A DNA stretch of 64,000 nucleotides from NCBI GenBank assembly GCA_017506865.1, contig JAFCMP010000093.1:124001-188000 (forward strand), read 5' to 3'. This stretch comes from Tribonema minus (Eukaryota; Sar; Xanthophyceae; Tribonematales; Tribonemataceae). The position numbers were made by a program, and so were the translations under genes. A model generated the notes under the pieces. The model worked only from the letters and a program-made list of their open reading frames with translations. It made no database searches and was not told the DNA's origin. The stretch's first letter is position 1. Each line of letters opens with the position of its first letter. Of this stretch, positions 11,580-23,100 are shown piece after piece.

Positions 11580-12315
11580 TCACAACATATGCAAGTACTG
11601 TTCTTTTTTATCTTCAACACTTTGTGTTCCGTTCAATGTGCAGAACGCAAGGTGAGTCTGGCCGTGAACCTGTGAAAGTGGGTAGTGGTGATGCGCACAG
11701 AGCGCACACTGCCCACGAAATAGCAGTTGTTTGTGTCATTGCCCCATGTGACGTGTGCCCGCTCCGCTGCTTGCATCAGAACAATGCCAGTACCTGTGAA
11801 CTTCTGCCAGGGAGCGCCAGTGAAGAGGACATGCAAATATCACTTTATCATAGCAAGGAGCTGCAGCAGATGTGACATTCCAGGCAGCAGCGAGTGTGCA
11901 GGCAACAATACAACCAGCACACGGCGTGAACCTCCGCACCCATGCCTCCCGACTGACCAAATTGCACAACACACAACAGCTGCTTGCCCTGAAGCATCTC
12001 GCATCGCCAAATCAGTGAATAATTGAGTTGGTGAGTGAGCACACGTTTGAATGTATGTGCGGTAGACAGGCTTGCAATGACCAGAGACTGCAACGTACAC
12101 ATATCCAAGCACATGACACAAGTGGCTTAGCCAAAGCATGCAGACATGATGCGCGCACAGCTTGTGTAGCAGATGTCTTGTTAAAAAGCCCGGTGCAGGG
12201 CTTGTTGCAAGTTATATGCCATCACGTGTACTCCACTGCCGTCTCGCCCCCGACATCACGTTTCGCACGCATGTACAAGCCCCTGTGGCACGCTTCACAG
12301 CCTACCGTTACACGA

Positions 12316-12336
12316 CCCCCCCCCCCCCCCCCCCCC
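12316..12336 (+). repeat. C21 homopolymer run
   Basis: Twenty-one consecutive C residues, followed by TCCC. Lies about 200 bases beyond the stop codon of the mitochondrial carrier gene. Confidence 0.95.
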
Positions 12337-12528
12337 TCCCGAAGCAGCGAGCAACGCACAGGGGATCCAGACCCATGCACATCGTGTGGACATTATTGCT
12401 ATTGATGTCCCCACAGCTGCGCAGGCAGTAGCCACTTGACACCACACACCCCTCCTTGAGAACAACGATAACTTACTCCTCACTGCACGCAGCAGCCGCT
12501 GCCTAGAGACGCGTCAGCACGGCTCCGC

Positions 12529-15500
12529 TCACATGTCCGCTTTCTTCATGGCCCGCTGTGCTGCAGTGAAGCCTGTGAAGATGGCTGCATTGACGGGCAC
12601 GGCGCGTGCGATGGAGGGTACATACCCCTTGTAGAAAGCCTTGAGACCGCCCTCTGCCTGCGTCTTGGCAAATGCATCCATGATGCCCTGTGTGTGCGGC
12701 GCGGCAACCAGGATTCAGAGGTTTGCTGAGCCATGTACACTTCAATGTTTTCAAGTGCATTGTGGTGCATGGTGCTTTGTAAAGACTACTAGCCCTGAGC
12801 CATGTACACTTCAATGTTTTCAAGTGCATTGTGGTGCATGGTGCTTTGTAAAGACTACTAGCGCAATAACAGTCAGATGTGGGCGTAGCGTGGTCGTTAA
12901 GCGTGCAGCCGCTTCAACTTCTTCAACTCGTGCACAGACACAAACGCGCAAACAAATGTGCAACAGCCGCCATATAACGCTTTTGAAATGAACATTTTGG
13001 CAAAATGCACCGCATTACACATACACACCTTGTACTTGCGCAGCGCTGGTTCGGGTGCATCGCTCTGAATGCGCGTCTTGATGGTCTCCAATGGGTACCA
13101 CAGACCCCAGAAACCTGGTGTGATTCACCAAAAGACATGATAACATGGCAGCACCCCATGAGGAAAAGATCTGAACATCAACCCAGAGTTGAAGCAACAT
13201 GAAGCTTGTTTGAATCGACATCAGCACTGTGGATGCGCGTGACATGTACATGGAACAGGGCTTGCGCTGTGCAAATGAGTGCACGATAGCAAATCTGATT
13301 GATCAACAGGCCGTCCTGCAGGGGCAATCTCACTCACTCCGTTGCATCCGCCGGCGGTTGCTAACAGAACTTACACAATGATAGCGGCACATTAATGTCA
13401 AGCTGCACTTGAAGTTTGACGGCATGAGAGGTGAGGCCCGCCACACATACAACTTGAAGTACTAAAAGCATGGAGAGAAAGCGTATTCACGTCAGCCGCG
13501 ACGTCAATACAACCTGCTCCATGCCATTGCCTAACACCACTGTACTGTGCAAGATTGATATTGCTATGATGGACTTGAGTTGGCTCAACACTTGAAGTAT
13601 GATGTGAGAATGGGGCAAACCTTGAGAGAGGTGCTTGCATAACTGAATACAAAACTTCTGTAAAGAGCACCCTCTGTTGAAGTTGAAGTTTGCTGCCGTC
13701 CACCACGTTGTGACATCAGAGGCGGAATGACAGTAGATGTCTTCCGCTACCAATGCAGGCGTTGAAGTTGTAGTTCAGTCTTGCAGGGCGTAAATTACGA
13801 GATTTGTACTGGTCTGCTGCTGGATGCTGAACAGAAAGAGCATTTGTCGATGCACAATTTTCATGTTACAATATTATGAGCCGTGTTTCCCTTGTACCTG
13901 CATCAATCACGCAACTGGCTGCAACAAATGACCTGTCCCAGTGCTTGCCAACGTGCTTCAAGCAATTGCTGAGGAATTCTTAGTTCAAAGGTTTAAAGTT
14001 GTGAACCTCCAGTCCGAACGCGCATGACCACATAGCTGTTGTACATACTGAAGGGGTTAACCAATTGTGACAACTCACCGAAACCAGCAGCACCTCCAGC
14101 TACAAAGCAAGTCGCCAGCGTTGGCTCCTCTCCCTTCTTTGTCAACGCCGCCTGCCATGACCAATGACAAAAGTGCGTGTTGTTGATGACAATTCTTGCA
14201 GACTGGCCGCAGTCTAAGCTTCTACATGCAGTGCATGGCCTTGCGCAGAAAATAAGACCGTTTAGTTTGTATGTTGATTATTTGAGCAACATTTTGCATT
14301 TTGTTACAAATTGTCTTACAACCCACGGCCCATCTGCGCGCTCACATATATAGGTAGGTGTGAATGAACATAGTCTACTCATGCTAGACAACTTTGATAT
14401 GCAGGCCAGCATATGTTTCAGCACCGCCGATACTATGACCTAGGTGAGTGACAGAACCATAAACTAGGGTCGGGGTTAGTAAGTAGCGCGGTACGCCAAA
14501 GTGAATGCATGGTCCCCAATGCATGACACAACCACGACCCGTCGGATGCATACTTCTTGTGGGGGAATTGAATACTATTCATCAACTTGGAAGTAATGCA
14601 CGTAGTCGGCACGACCCGTCAGATGCGTACTTGTTGTGTGGAAATTGAACACTAATCATCAACTCGGGAAGTAGTGCATGCAGTCAGCATGTGATCAGCA
14701 ACCACGCTACGAGTATGCTGGTATGTGTGCATGTAGTCTACGTGTATGTACAGTACCTAATGAGTGCGCTTACCTTGGTGGCCTCAAAGGAGAAGAAGTA
14801 TGCTCCAAAGCAGGGCACGTTCCGCATCAGCGACGCCACGCCTCCTTGGTACACACCCCTGATGCCCTGTGGGTACGTACGTATACACAAGTAACATACG
14901 GTATGTATACTTCGTCAACACCTCCTTGATACACGCCCCTGATGCCCTGTGAGTATGCACATAATATCTTGTGGGGACAGTCGTTGACGGGCAATGGGCG
15001 GGCCCTCTGAGCAATGCACTGAATGTTTATGTGACTTTGTAGGTATCACTTTTCTTGTTGTTGCAATACAATATATATGGGTAACGTACAGTATGTACAT
15101 GTAAGTGGGTGGGCGCACACGTCACCGCCGGGGTAGCACAAGAGCGGGCATGATGACAAAGAAGGAGAGTCATGGACACCCTTGGTCCAAGATGTAAGTG
15201 GGGGATGCAGGGCAGCAGCTGCAATGTCGGTGAAACGTACAAGAACCGCAAAAATGTGTGCTGCGCTATGCAAACATATACTTGTCACACCACTCATGCA
15301 ACAAACACTCCAACTACCTACTGCTTCATAATCAACTTGACAGTGCACGGCCTTTCAAGCATCTCTGTGCAAACGTCAAGGCTACAATCGGAGCAATCCT
15401 ATGTAGCCAGATCAGGTACTTCGAAGTATTAGAGTTTGGATTAGCTCTCACCTGTGACGCATAAACCTGCTTTGCACAGTCCGCCACGCCCTTGTACTTG

Positions 15501-18500
15501 CCCTCCCCGACCTGTGTTGGAGTTGGATCAGAACATGACATAGAGCACAAGCCCAGTATTTGCCTTGTCAGCAACAAAACAGCCAGCCTCTGACGCGCAC
15601 ATATACAGCAACAGTAAGCAACCAGCATGTTGCATGTACGTATGCATGTGATGTGTCACGCGTGTGGATCAGACCAACGACAGAATCTGTCACGTTGCTG
15701 CCTTGGCAGTGATTGGCAGAGAGTCACTGCAGTTGACTAGACTCGCCAAAACGTCCAGCTCCCACCTTTAATCAATCTTTGAACAATATTTTACAAACTC
15801 TTGTGCTTCTAAACTAGTAAACAAACTTTTTTGTTATGCGCACATTTTTCCCGATTCATGAAGCCAACAGTGCACCAAACCAAATTTCACGAATCAGCAA
15901 CATGTTGTATGACCTAGTCTGCTGCAGGTTTAATACCTATGAGTACACGGCATGCAGCAAAATGCTTTCGTGCAGCGTGCTTATGACGTTAGATGCTGTA
16001 TTGTATAGACTATGCGTGTATGATGTTGACAAAGATGTGATTAAGATGAAAAAATGCAAGGCTACTTCGACCCTGTAAATAACCTCCACGTTTCCTCAAC
16101 ACCACAAGTTTTAGAAGTTTATCCAATTGCAGCGCATACTTGCAGCTGAAGAATACTTTTGCTTCCAGTGCCATTGATTCCAGCGTGAATTTGCAGCAGC
16201 CATAGCTGGCAGAACTTGTTGACAGGTGCAGGTGATCACACCAGAGTACTATAGTGTATTGTACATGCGCCTACAGCTGTGCTTTGCAAAAGTCAACTAT
16301 CCGGCGTGAAGTCCAGCATGCACGGTGTTACCTACTGTACCTTCCGCTGCAGGTGTTTCCTGAAAACGTCACTTGACTTAGCTGAGTACAAGCTATCCTA
16401 TTGATTCATGCGCCTGCAGCCATATGCTAAGAAGGCCACTAAAGTACCTGAGCGCATTCTATCAAAATAACTGATTCAAGAGCCCCAGTTGTCTGCGCAA
16501 GCTATCAAAACTTGATCCAAGAGCACCAGTTGTCTGAAATGGAAACGAATCAAAAGATCGTAGAGCTCTAGGTGACAAAGGATGGTTAGCCGCAAGTGCC
16601 TTCCACCAATAACCGTGGTCGCCGCTGTTGCAGTCATTGGCCACGAGTCAAACAGTGTCATCATATCCACAGGTCAAAAGACTTCTGTGTGCGAACTTTG
16701 TAGCGTTCGAGGGGCATGGGTGTTCAGTATGGAAAGGTCTTCCACGGTCAGCGATGCGTCACTTTGTGTTTTTTGACCTGTCCCTGCAGCTGTATATTCT
16801 GCAAATGTCACTTGACTTGGCTGAGCATGACCTGTCAAAATTCCTGATTCACGGGACCCAATTATCTGAATTGTTCTTTTATTCAACAGTCCGCAATATG
16901 TTCACGTGTGTACTGTACCTGCGCCTGCAGCTGCATTTTGAAAAAGTCACTGAATTACTTGAGTGCGAACCACCAAAACTTCAACTCAAGAGCCCAAGTG
17001 TCTGACTTGCTCCATATCTGCAATGTGTTGTGTACCTGCGCCTGCAGCTGTATTTTGAAAAAGTCCACCGGCGACTCCACGATAGTGATAGGGATGGCCG
17101 CCAGTGATCCCGCCAAGTAGTATTGCGGGATGCTCAGCTCCTTACCGCCGCCCACAATGTCCTATTGCGCACAACAGCACATAACAGCGTACATGTATGC
17201 ACAAGGTGGGCAGGCGTTGCAGCTATCAGTGCAGGTTTGTACGCGTCATCATTGGCAGCTGACAGGCGTTCTGCCGTATCTGATTGAGCTCGGTGGAGCA
17301 TTCGCAGGGCAAAAACACAACAACAATACATACAAAATAAATGGTGAACTGCCATGTCATCCAATCTGCTGAAGGCAGTTGAGCGCTGGCTCATCTTCAC
17401 ACGTGACACAAAGAAGCGACACAGGTATGATGTGACGGACACCGGGGAAAAAAATTGCAGGGACCATATTCACGCTGACCGTAGCCCTAACGCTAACGCA
17501 TCTCCCCACGCTTAGCTGCGACGGCAAGACATGACAAATGGCCTGTCTTTCAGTCTTTCGGATCAGTCACATGATGCTGGAACGCTACATACCATCTACT
17601 CAGTCAAGTTTGCGAGGGCGTACATGTGTGGGCAGTATCCATGTATTGGCTTACCAGTCGCAAGAAACATTTAATTTCTTCAAGACATGTAGTTGTGTCG
17701 TCGTTGTCAAAGCCAGCGAAGTGAGTACTGTGCCGGTGCCACTTTGAGCAAGAATGCTCAATACACACCAAAGCATTGAAATGAAGCAGTCAGTCGGTTG
17801 ACTGCAACTCTCAACTACCTCAAAAAAAGTGGCAGGTTTTCCATTAATGTGCCACATAACTATGCGAAGGCCAGACCCATATACTTCATCCAAAGTCATG
17901 GTAACCTGGTAGCCAACTCCGCTGCTTAGCAGTGGCACCTCATTGAAATGCTGCGTACGCAACAGATACCATCACTGTTTAAACACTGATGTTAACGCAG
18001 CTCCAGAGTGAATGGTGTTGAAAGATCGAGCCAAAAAGAAACTGGACAAAACTCACAATGGGTGCAGTTTTTGTCGCCAAATACTGCACAGCAGATTCGA
18101 ATTTTGTTTTGAGTTAAATGGAGATCATATGCGCTCTGCGCTCATTTGTATGATGGGAGAACGAGGTCATTGACATGTTCGAGCCACAAACTCAGGACGT
18201 CTGTGCACATTTGCTAGCACCAGACCTGTCATCTCATGCACTGATCAATTTTCAAAAGCAGCGGGCAGTCGCAGGACTGCACAGCTGTCATACTGTCAAA
18301 GATCTTCTGATAATATATTAATTATGTACAGACAGCCGAACGAGGCCACTTGCATGTCTCGCCTTGCTCACGCCGCATATGCATGGCTAGTTGATTGGAT
18401 TGCATTCTTAGTGACACATGCATTGCTGACAGCAGTCCCCGCAAACTGTTGTTTTTTCATCATCAAGTTGCCTTGAACCACTAGACTAGGTAGCAGTTAC

Positions 18501-19241
18501 ACTGATGCCACCTCAGGCAAAGACATGTGCCTTTCACTTGGGTGATAGCAATATTACCACGACCACGTTCGTCGAGTTTTCATAGAGTAATGGTGCTGTT
18601 CTTACCTTGGCCATACCGTATGAGAAGAAAACACCAGCGTTGTGCGCCATCGCTCCCAGCAGAGGTGACGCCGCTCCAGCGTAAAGTCCCTGACAGACAC
18701 ACCCCACGCGAATGACATGTCAGCATGCAAGAGGCATCGACGATGGTGAGAACTGCAGCACTGGACAGTAGCAGCCTGTGCGTCGGCACGCGCGCGCAAA
18801 CATGCACCTCCCCCTTGCACAAAAAGTGCGAACAAAAAACTCACCATCAGACCCTCTCTCTGGATGGTCTTCCTGATGCAGTCGCCCATTCCTGAGAACT
18901 CGGGGTTGGTGCTGCTCTGTGTTTGCAGTCGCACTTTGATTGTGTCCAGCGGGTGCCCTGCAGAGATGTCATGATAATTGCGAGCTAGTGAGACCACAGC
19001 TCCGCAACGTCAGGTGGCAGAAACCACAGCAATCACGATAAATTGCCGCTCCATCGGCAGCAGCCGTGGCTTAAGCAATTAGTTGTCGGCTTCTCTGCGA
19101 ACGAGCCGCGTGACAACAGCCCAGAGGATGGTGCGAGGTGTTGTGTGTGCTTTACAGACCTGCGACCACTTGGGCGATGCCCGCCACTGTGCCGGACAGG
19201 ATGTCCTTGATCGCACTGCCGCTGTCACCTCCGCCACCCAT
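12529..19241 (-). CDS. Mitochondrial carrier family (SLC25) protein, complete
   Basis: Nine exons join in phase on the minus strand: 19241-19160, 18957-18845, 18689-18606, 17161-17036, 15511-15452, 14866-14774, 14151-14079, 13114-13029, 12687-12529, giving 291 residues from ATG 19241 to TGA 12529. All introns are GT-AG. The three family signatures P-x-[DE]-x-x-[KR] are present once per third of the protein: [26 protein letters not shown] and [13 protein letters not shown]. Each third is followed by a GxxxxYxG-type motif ([41 protein letters not shown]). Such proteins span the mitochondrial inner membrane six times and exchange metabolites. The set resembles the carnitine/acylcarnitine and basic amino acid branch, but the substrate cannot be fixed from sequence. 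Several introns hold decayed copies of adjacent exon ends. Confidence 0.95.
12726..12862. repeat. Tandem duplication, 69-base unit, two identical copies
   Basis: The block starting CTGAGCCATGTACACTTCAA occurs at 12726 and again at 12795 with no mismatch seen over at least 66 bases. It lies in the last intron of the mitochondrial carrier gene, about 40 bases from the acceptor of the last exon. Identity of the copies implies a recent event. Confidence 0.95.
14534..14688. repeat. Tandem duplication, about 77-base unit, diverged
   Basis: ACGACCCGTCGGATGC at 14534 and ACGACCCGTCAGATGC at 14611 begin two copies of a 77-base unit that also share ATTGAA, ATCATCAACT and GCATGCAGTC/GCACGTAGTC blocks. 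Located in the carrier intron between exons 14774 and 14151. Confidence 0.85.
14913..14955 (-). repeat. Ghost copy of the 5' end of carrier exon 6 with its acceptor
   Basis: CCTCCTTGATACACGCCCCT and the following GATGCCCTGT repeat 14841-14870 with two mismatches at an offset of exactly 80. The original encodes GIRGVYQGG and includes the CACAG acceptor; the copy keeps the CACAG and the codons but then runs into unrelated sequence. It lies upstream in the same intron. Confidence 0.9.
16270..17035 (-). repeat. Degenerate array of copies of the 3' end of carrier exon 4
   Basis: The end of exon 17161-17036, coding [13 protein letters not shown] and followed by donor GTACAC, recurs in decayed form downstream at about 16905-16950, 16775-16820, 16405-16440, 16340-16375 and 16262-16300. 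The nearest copy still reads [11 protein letters not shown] followed by GTACAG, i.e. codons plus a usable donor. Between these blocks a second motif, CAAGAGCCCCAGTTGTCTG, also recurs (16470, 16520, 16855, 16985). The units are roughly 95-130 bases long. Confidence 0.8.
16547..16655 (+). repeat. Dispersed intron repeat, copy A
   Basis: Contains AATCAAAAGATCGTAGAGCT, CTAGGTGACAA, TGCCTTCCACC, GTGGTCGCCGCTGTTGCAG and ACGAGTCAAACAGT in order. The same series occurs inverted at 23993-24125 and, truncated, at 30928-30996. Each copy is in an intron. No intact ORF spans it (in-frame TAG after the first block), so it looks like a fragment of a mobile element. Confidence 0.85.
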
Positions 19242-20168
19242 GGTCAAGCTCTTGGTGGTGCTGAAGTGCTACGCCTGGGACTGAAGTGGCGCGAGAGCTG
19301 GCTTGCGGAGGCTCAGTGAAGTTTCGCCAAACAAGCAGAAGTACACACCTGTACACACCTGTACACATGAAAGTGCAACAATGTACGGTGCGACTCGTAT
19401 TGACCTTCGGACACGTCACACAGGGCTTGACCAATGCGACATCAGGTGAAAGAGTGTATAGGACGGCAGGCACTGTTCGTAGTGTGCATCTGATTCCTCC
19501 AGGGCAGCACTGATGCAGCCATCATACAAACCTCTACGTATTTCATGGAAGCCAAGCAAGCTTAGGGTTAGTTAGGGGTAGGATGAACATCAGAGCAGCG
19601 TTGCTATAAGTGTCAGCATGATTTCAGGGACCGGTGGGTCCACCTGCTTCTGCTTGAATGCTTGATGTTCCTGCCAAGTCTCACAGCACTGGCACTACTT
19701 GAGTGACACACTGCCGGCAAAGCCCCACAAACCTAAGACAAGCACGCACAAAACATGGATGACAACACCAACCCAATGCCTTCACAATGATCATCTCATG
19801 TTGACTCGTCTATTGCCGCTTCTATCAGCTCTAATTGAGCAGTAGCAGCACAAGTATGATCAACTGCACACGCATTGCCGGTATGGCTGCACCTCTCTGC
19901 GTGGCTACCGCTAAGTGTGTAGCTGTGCGCCTTTGCGAGAAGTGAAAGGACAATGCGTGATGCCGTCAAGTCATATTCACAGTGCACAAAAAAAGACAAC
20001 CATCAGATAAGTGAGCATGTGTATGTATGTGTTCACAGTGTGTCATTCCCGGTGTTGACAGCATACACTGCCACCCACTGATGTCCTCGCAAACCAGCGA
20101 CTGCTGTGCATACGCGCACATTCCAGGACGGTGGCTGACCACCGGCGTGTCTGGTGGAACTTGAACTT
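19242..20168. other. Spacer between carrier gene start and DUF2009 gene end
   Basis: Should contain the promoter of the carrier gene and the 3' end of the DUF2009 transcript. Visible items are a short tandem of GTACACACCT at 19341-19365 and a telomere-like GGGTTAGTTAGGGG at 19564-19580. No exon recognised. Confidence 0.6.
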
Positions 20169-23100
20169 CTACTTCTGCCAGTCGCCGTCAAACCCCATGA
20201 AGCCCGTGAGTTTGAACACAGGGTAGAAGGGCTTGGAGCTGCACGTGCGCAAGCAAACAGACAGCGGCAGGCAGCACGACAGCGAAGGCATAAGTCTGTG
20301 AGCTGCAGGGAATACTACTGCTGAGCAATGCAACACGACGACTGCAAATGGTGTGTGTGCGTATGCATATCTGTGGTTCAGTTGTGCTTGGCGCTTTCCG
20401 GGTAGATGTGCATCGACTGTGCTGAGTAGGAGACATTGCCACCAGGCAGGGCGCTGCGGGCCACAAGCGGGTTGCCAAAGTGCAATGACTGTACATGTGC
20501 CAACGCTCACAACCTGCCTGCGGTAATTGCCAACCACTCGCCAACTACTCCACCCTGACCAGCGCCGCCGACTCAAATCCGCAGTCACGCGGACAGCATG
20601 CACACATGGATGCATGCACTGTTGAGAGACACACAAAGCAGCAGTGATGCGCCGATGGGGCAAGGGGATCCACCTTACACGAGGGCTGCATGATAACGAT
20701 CATGCGCATTGCACCGCCCTTGAATGATACTTCCTCTGTCCCATAAGTATGTTTCCCATTGTACAAACATGACAGTCCCAGTTGCAATTGCGGCAACCAA
20801 TGTGCAGAGTCATAATGAAACTTGTGTGTCGGGTATAGGCCTGTTGCGTGTCAAATTCTCAGCTCTCAACTCTTCGATACGCTGATAAACGGTTCATTAC
20901 CGTGTATCTAACATTTTGCAGCCCAGCAGGCAGACATGCACAGCACGGCAACCACATAGGCTGCTGTGATGGCTGCCATTTTGAGGGGTAGATGCAGTTT
21001 CTTGTGTGTGGCATACCAGTATGTCATGGTCAGAAGCTAAGGCAGGCCTCAGCAACAGCTCACAAGACCACATGACTGCGTATGCACCACATACACCGCT
21101 CAAGGCCGGCTGCCGTCCTGTGCTGGTCTACCAAGTTTTTGCACAACGAGGTGGCAACCAGCACAGCAAGCCTTGCATGTCCATTGCATGGGCAGCAATT
21201 TCACCACACCATAGACGAACAGTAGTGAGACGTCTCCAGAAGTTTGGTTGCCCCACCACATAGGCAATGTGCTGTAGCTCCATGCTCTAGCCAGAGCTTG
21301 GTGACACGCCACCTGAGCGACAGCACCGATCTGTGAGGCTTGCAAGGCACCTTGTACAAACAGGCTGGTGCTCAGGTTGCTGCTATAGTTTAAGTAGCAG
21401 CAATGGAACGCCATGTGTGGTTGACAGCTCACCTGAGCTCATGGTACACGAGCTGCAGCGTGTGCTTCCTTCGCAGAGTTGCAGTCGCGTGCGACTGCAC
21501 TCCCCCAGGCAGACATCAATGCGCCGCCCACACAGCACACCAGCAGGTGCACCGGCCACCACACAGCATCTTTGCTGCTTCCTTAAGGGATTCCGACTGC
21601 CTGGCACATGCCAGGTAGTGCCGGCAGCGAGTTGTAGCCACCTGACTGCCACCTAGCTCAATTTGGGACCTCCACGCCAAAAGCCGCCTTGCCGTCCACA
21701 GGCACACCCTGGCCATGTGGTGCGCTAAGTAACTCTGGAACTAATGCCATCATTGGCAGCTGTGAGCAACCACTCCTCCTCAAGTGTCGTGTAGCGCGTG
21801 TGCTGTGTGTGGAGCTGCCACAGTGATTTTTGCGCGCCACGGCGGATTTGACTTTTGGCGAAATTTTGGCCCAGATTTGACTCCGAAATCTGGCTTTTTT
21901 TCAGATAAGCTCTACTTCAATGGTGAAGATTGTAACGGACTTCATTTTTGAAAATTGTTCCGGAAAGCTCGGGACTTGACCATCAATTTTTACATAGGAA
22001 CTGTTCACCAACAAGCCCATCTCAAAAAGTTAGCTTTGAGGCGACTTTAAGGGAAACATACTTATGGGACAGAGGAAGTACTTGTCGAATGCTGAACAGT
22101 GCTTTCAAGAGAGGTATCCTCATCCTGATTAACACCAAAGCATGCTGCTGTAGGGTGATGCACATGAGCACTGACTGACTCCTTGAGGAAGTGTATGCAA
22201 ACTGTACCGCGCAAGCGACCAAGGCAAAGCCTGCCGTGACACTGCTGCTGGGGGCCGAACTGACCTGAGCTGGCTGCACCAGTTCCATGCAGATGTGAGG
22301 CGACCATCAATGCATGACCCTGAGGGTGCCACGAAAGGTGGCGGTGGGCAGAAAGCGCATGAGCACAGGTGCACATGAAGCACAAGGTAGGTTGACATTC
22401 GAGATGGAGCTACTTGCTGCCACTTGATCACACACATGTGTGCGACAGCTTTCCTGCTTTGCAAGTGCAGAAACACCAGGCAACGAATCTGGCATGACGC
22501 GCATGCAGGACGGGAGACGAAGTTGAGCGGCAATCAACAAGAAATATCAAGCTTCTGGAGGTGCCCTTTCTCCGGCCGTGCCACGAAGTGTACCTGCAAC
22601 GCTGCCCTGCAAATCGGCGGCAGCGACCTCTCGCTGACACCAACAGCGCCATGTACTCGATGTACACCTCACAGAAAGTGAGCTTCAAAGTGCTTGGTAC
22701 GCCTCGAAATATTTGAACAGGTACTTTGAAGTACATACAATCAGCAGGAACCGGTGCTTGCACAGGCATATACAGCAAATCACGCAGAGTTCCAAGTCAA
22801 AAGCATGCTGCGGCAGAGCCATTGGCTCACCACATATATATAGATACATGAATGCATTGCCGGCCCTCAAGACTGTCAGATGCGCATCTGAACAAACACG
22901 TTTGGACCGCTATAATTCTCACTGAAGCTTGCAGCGCAACGTACAATCCAGTGCGGCCTCTCAACTGGACCTGGCGTGAGAGCAGAGGCGAAGGGCCACA
23001 ACATGCTACATATATTCTAAATACCAATAAACAACAGTGATACCATAGAAGTACTGTGCTTGTATGATCAAGGTTCACTGCACTCACCGGCTTCATAGAA

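Larger units (their letters stand above)
9959..12528. other. Gene-poor stretch with two structured repeats
   Basis: Apart from the elements at 10022-10628 and 11332-11579 I see no exon I can defend. The region may hold upstream exons of the PPR-like gene. A minus-strand ORF near 11055-10880 starts with a hydrophobic run (QFLLLVACC) like a signal peptide but has no supporting splice context. Confidence 0.4.

Noticed and set aside
11201..11875. 224-residue plus-strand ORF and several overlapping ones rich in RYLYDRY or TEMRCIDNT
   Set aside because: All arise from the internally repeated foldback element; openness in every frame is a repeat artefact.
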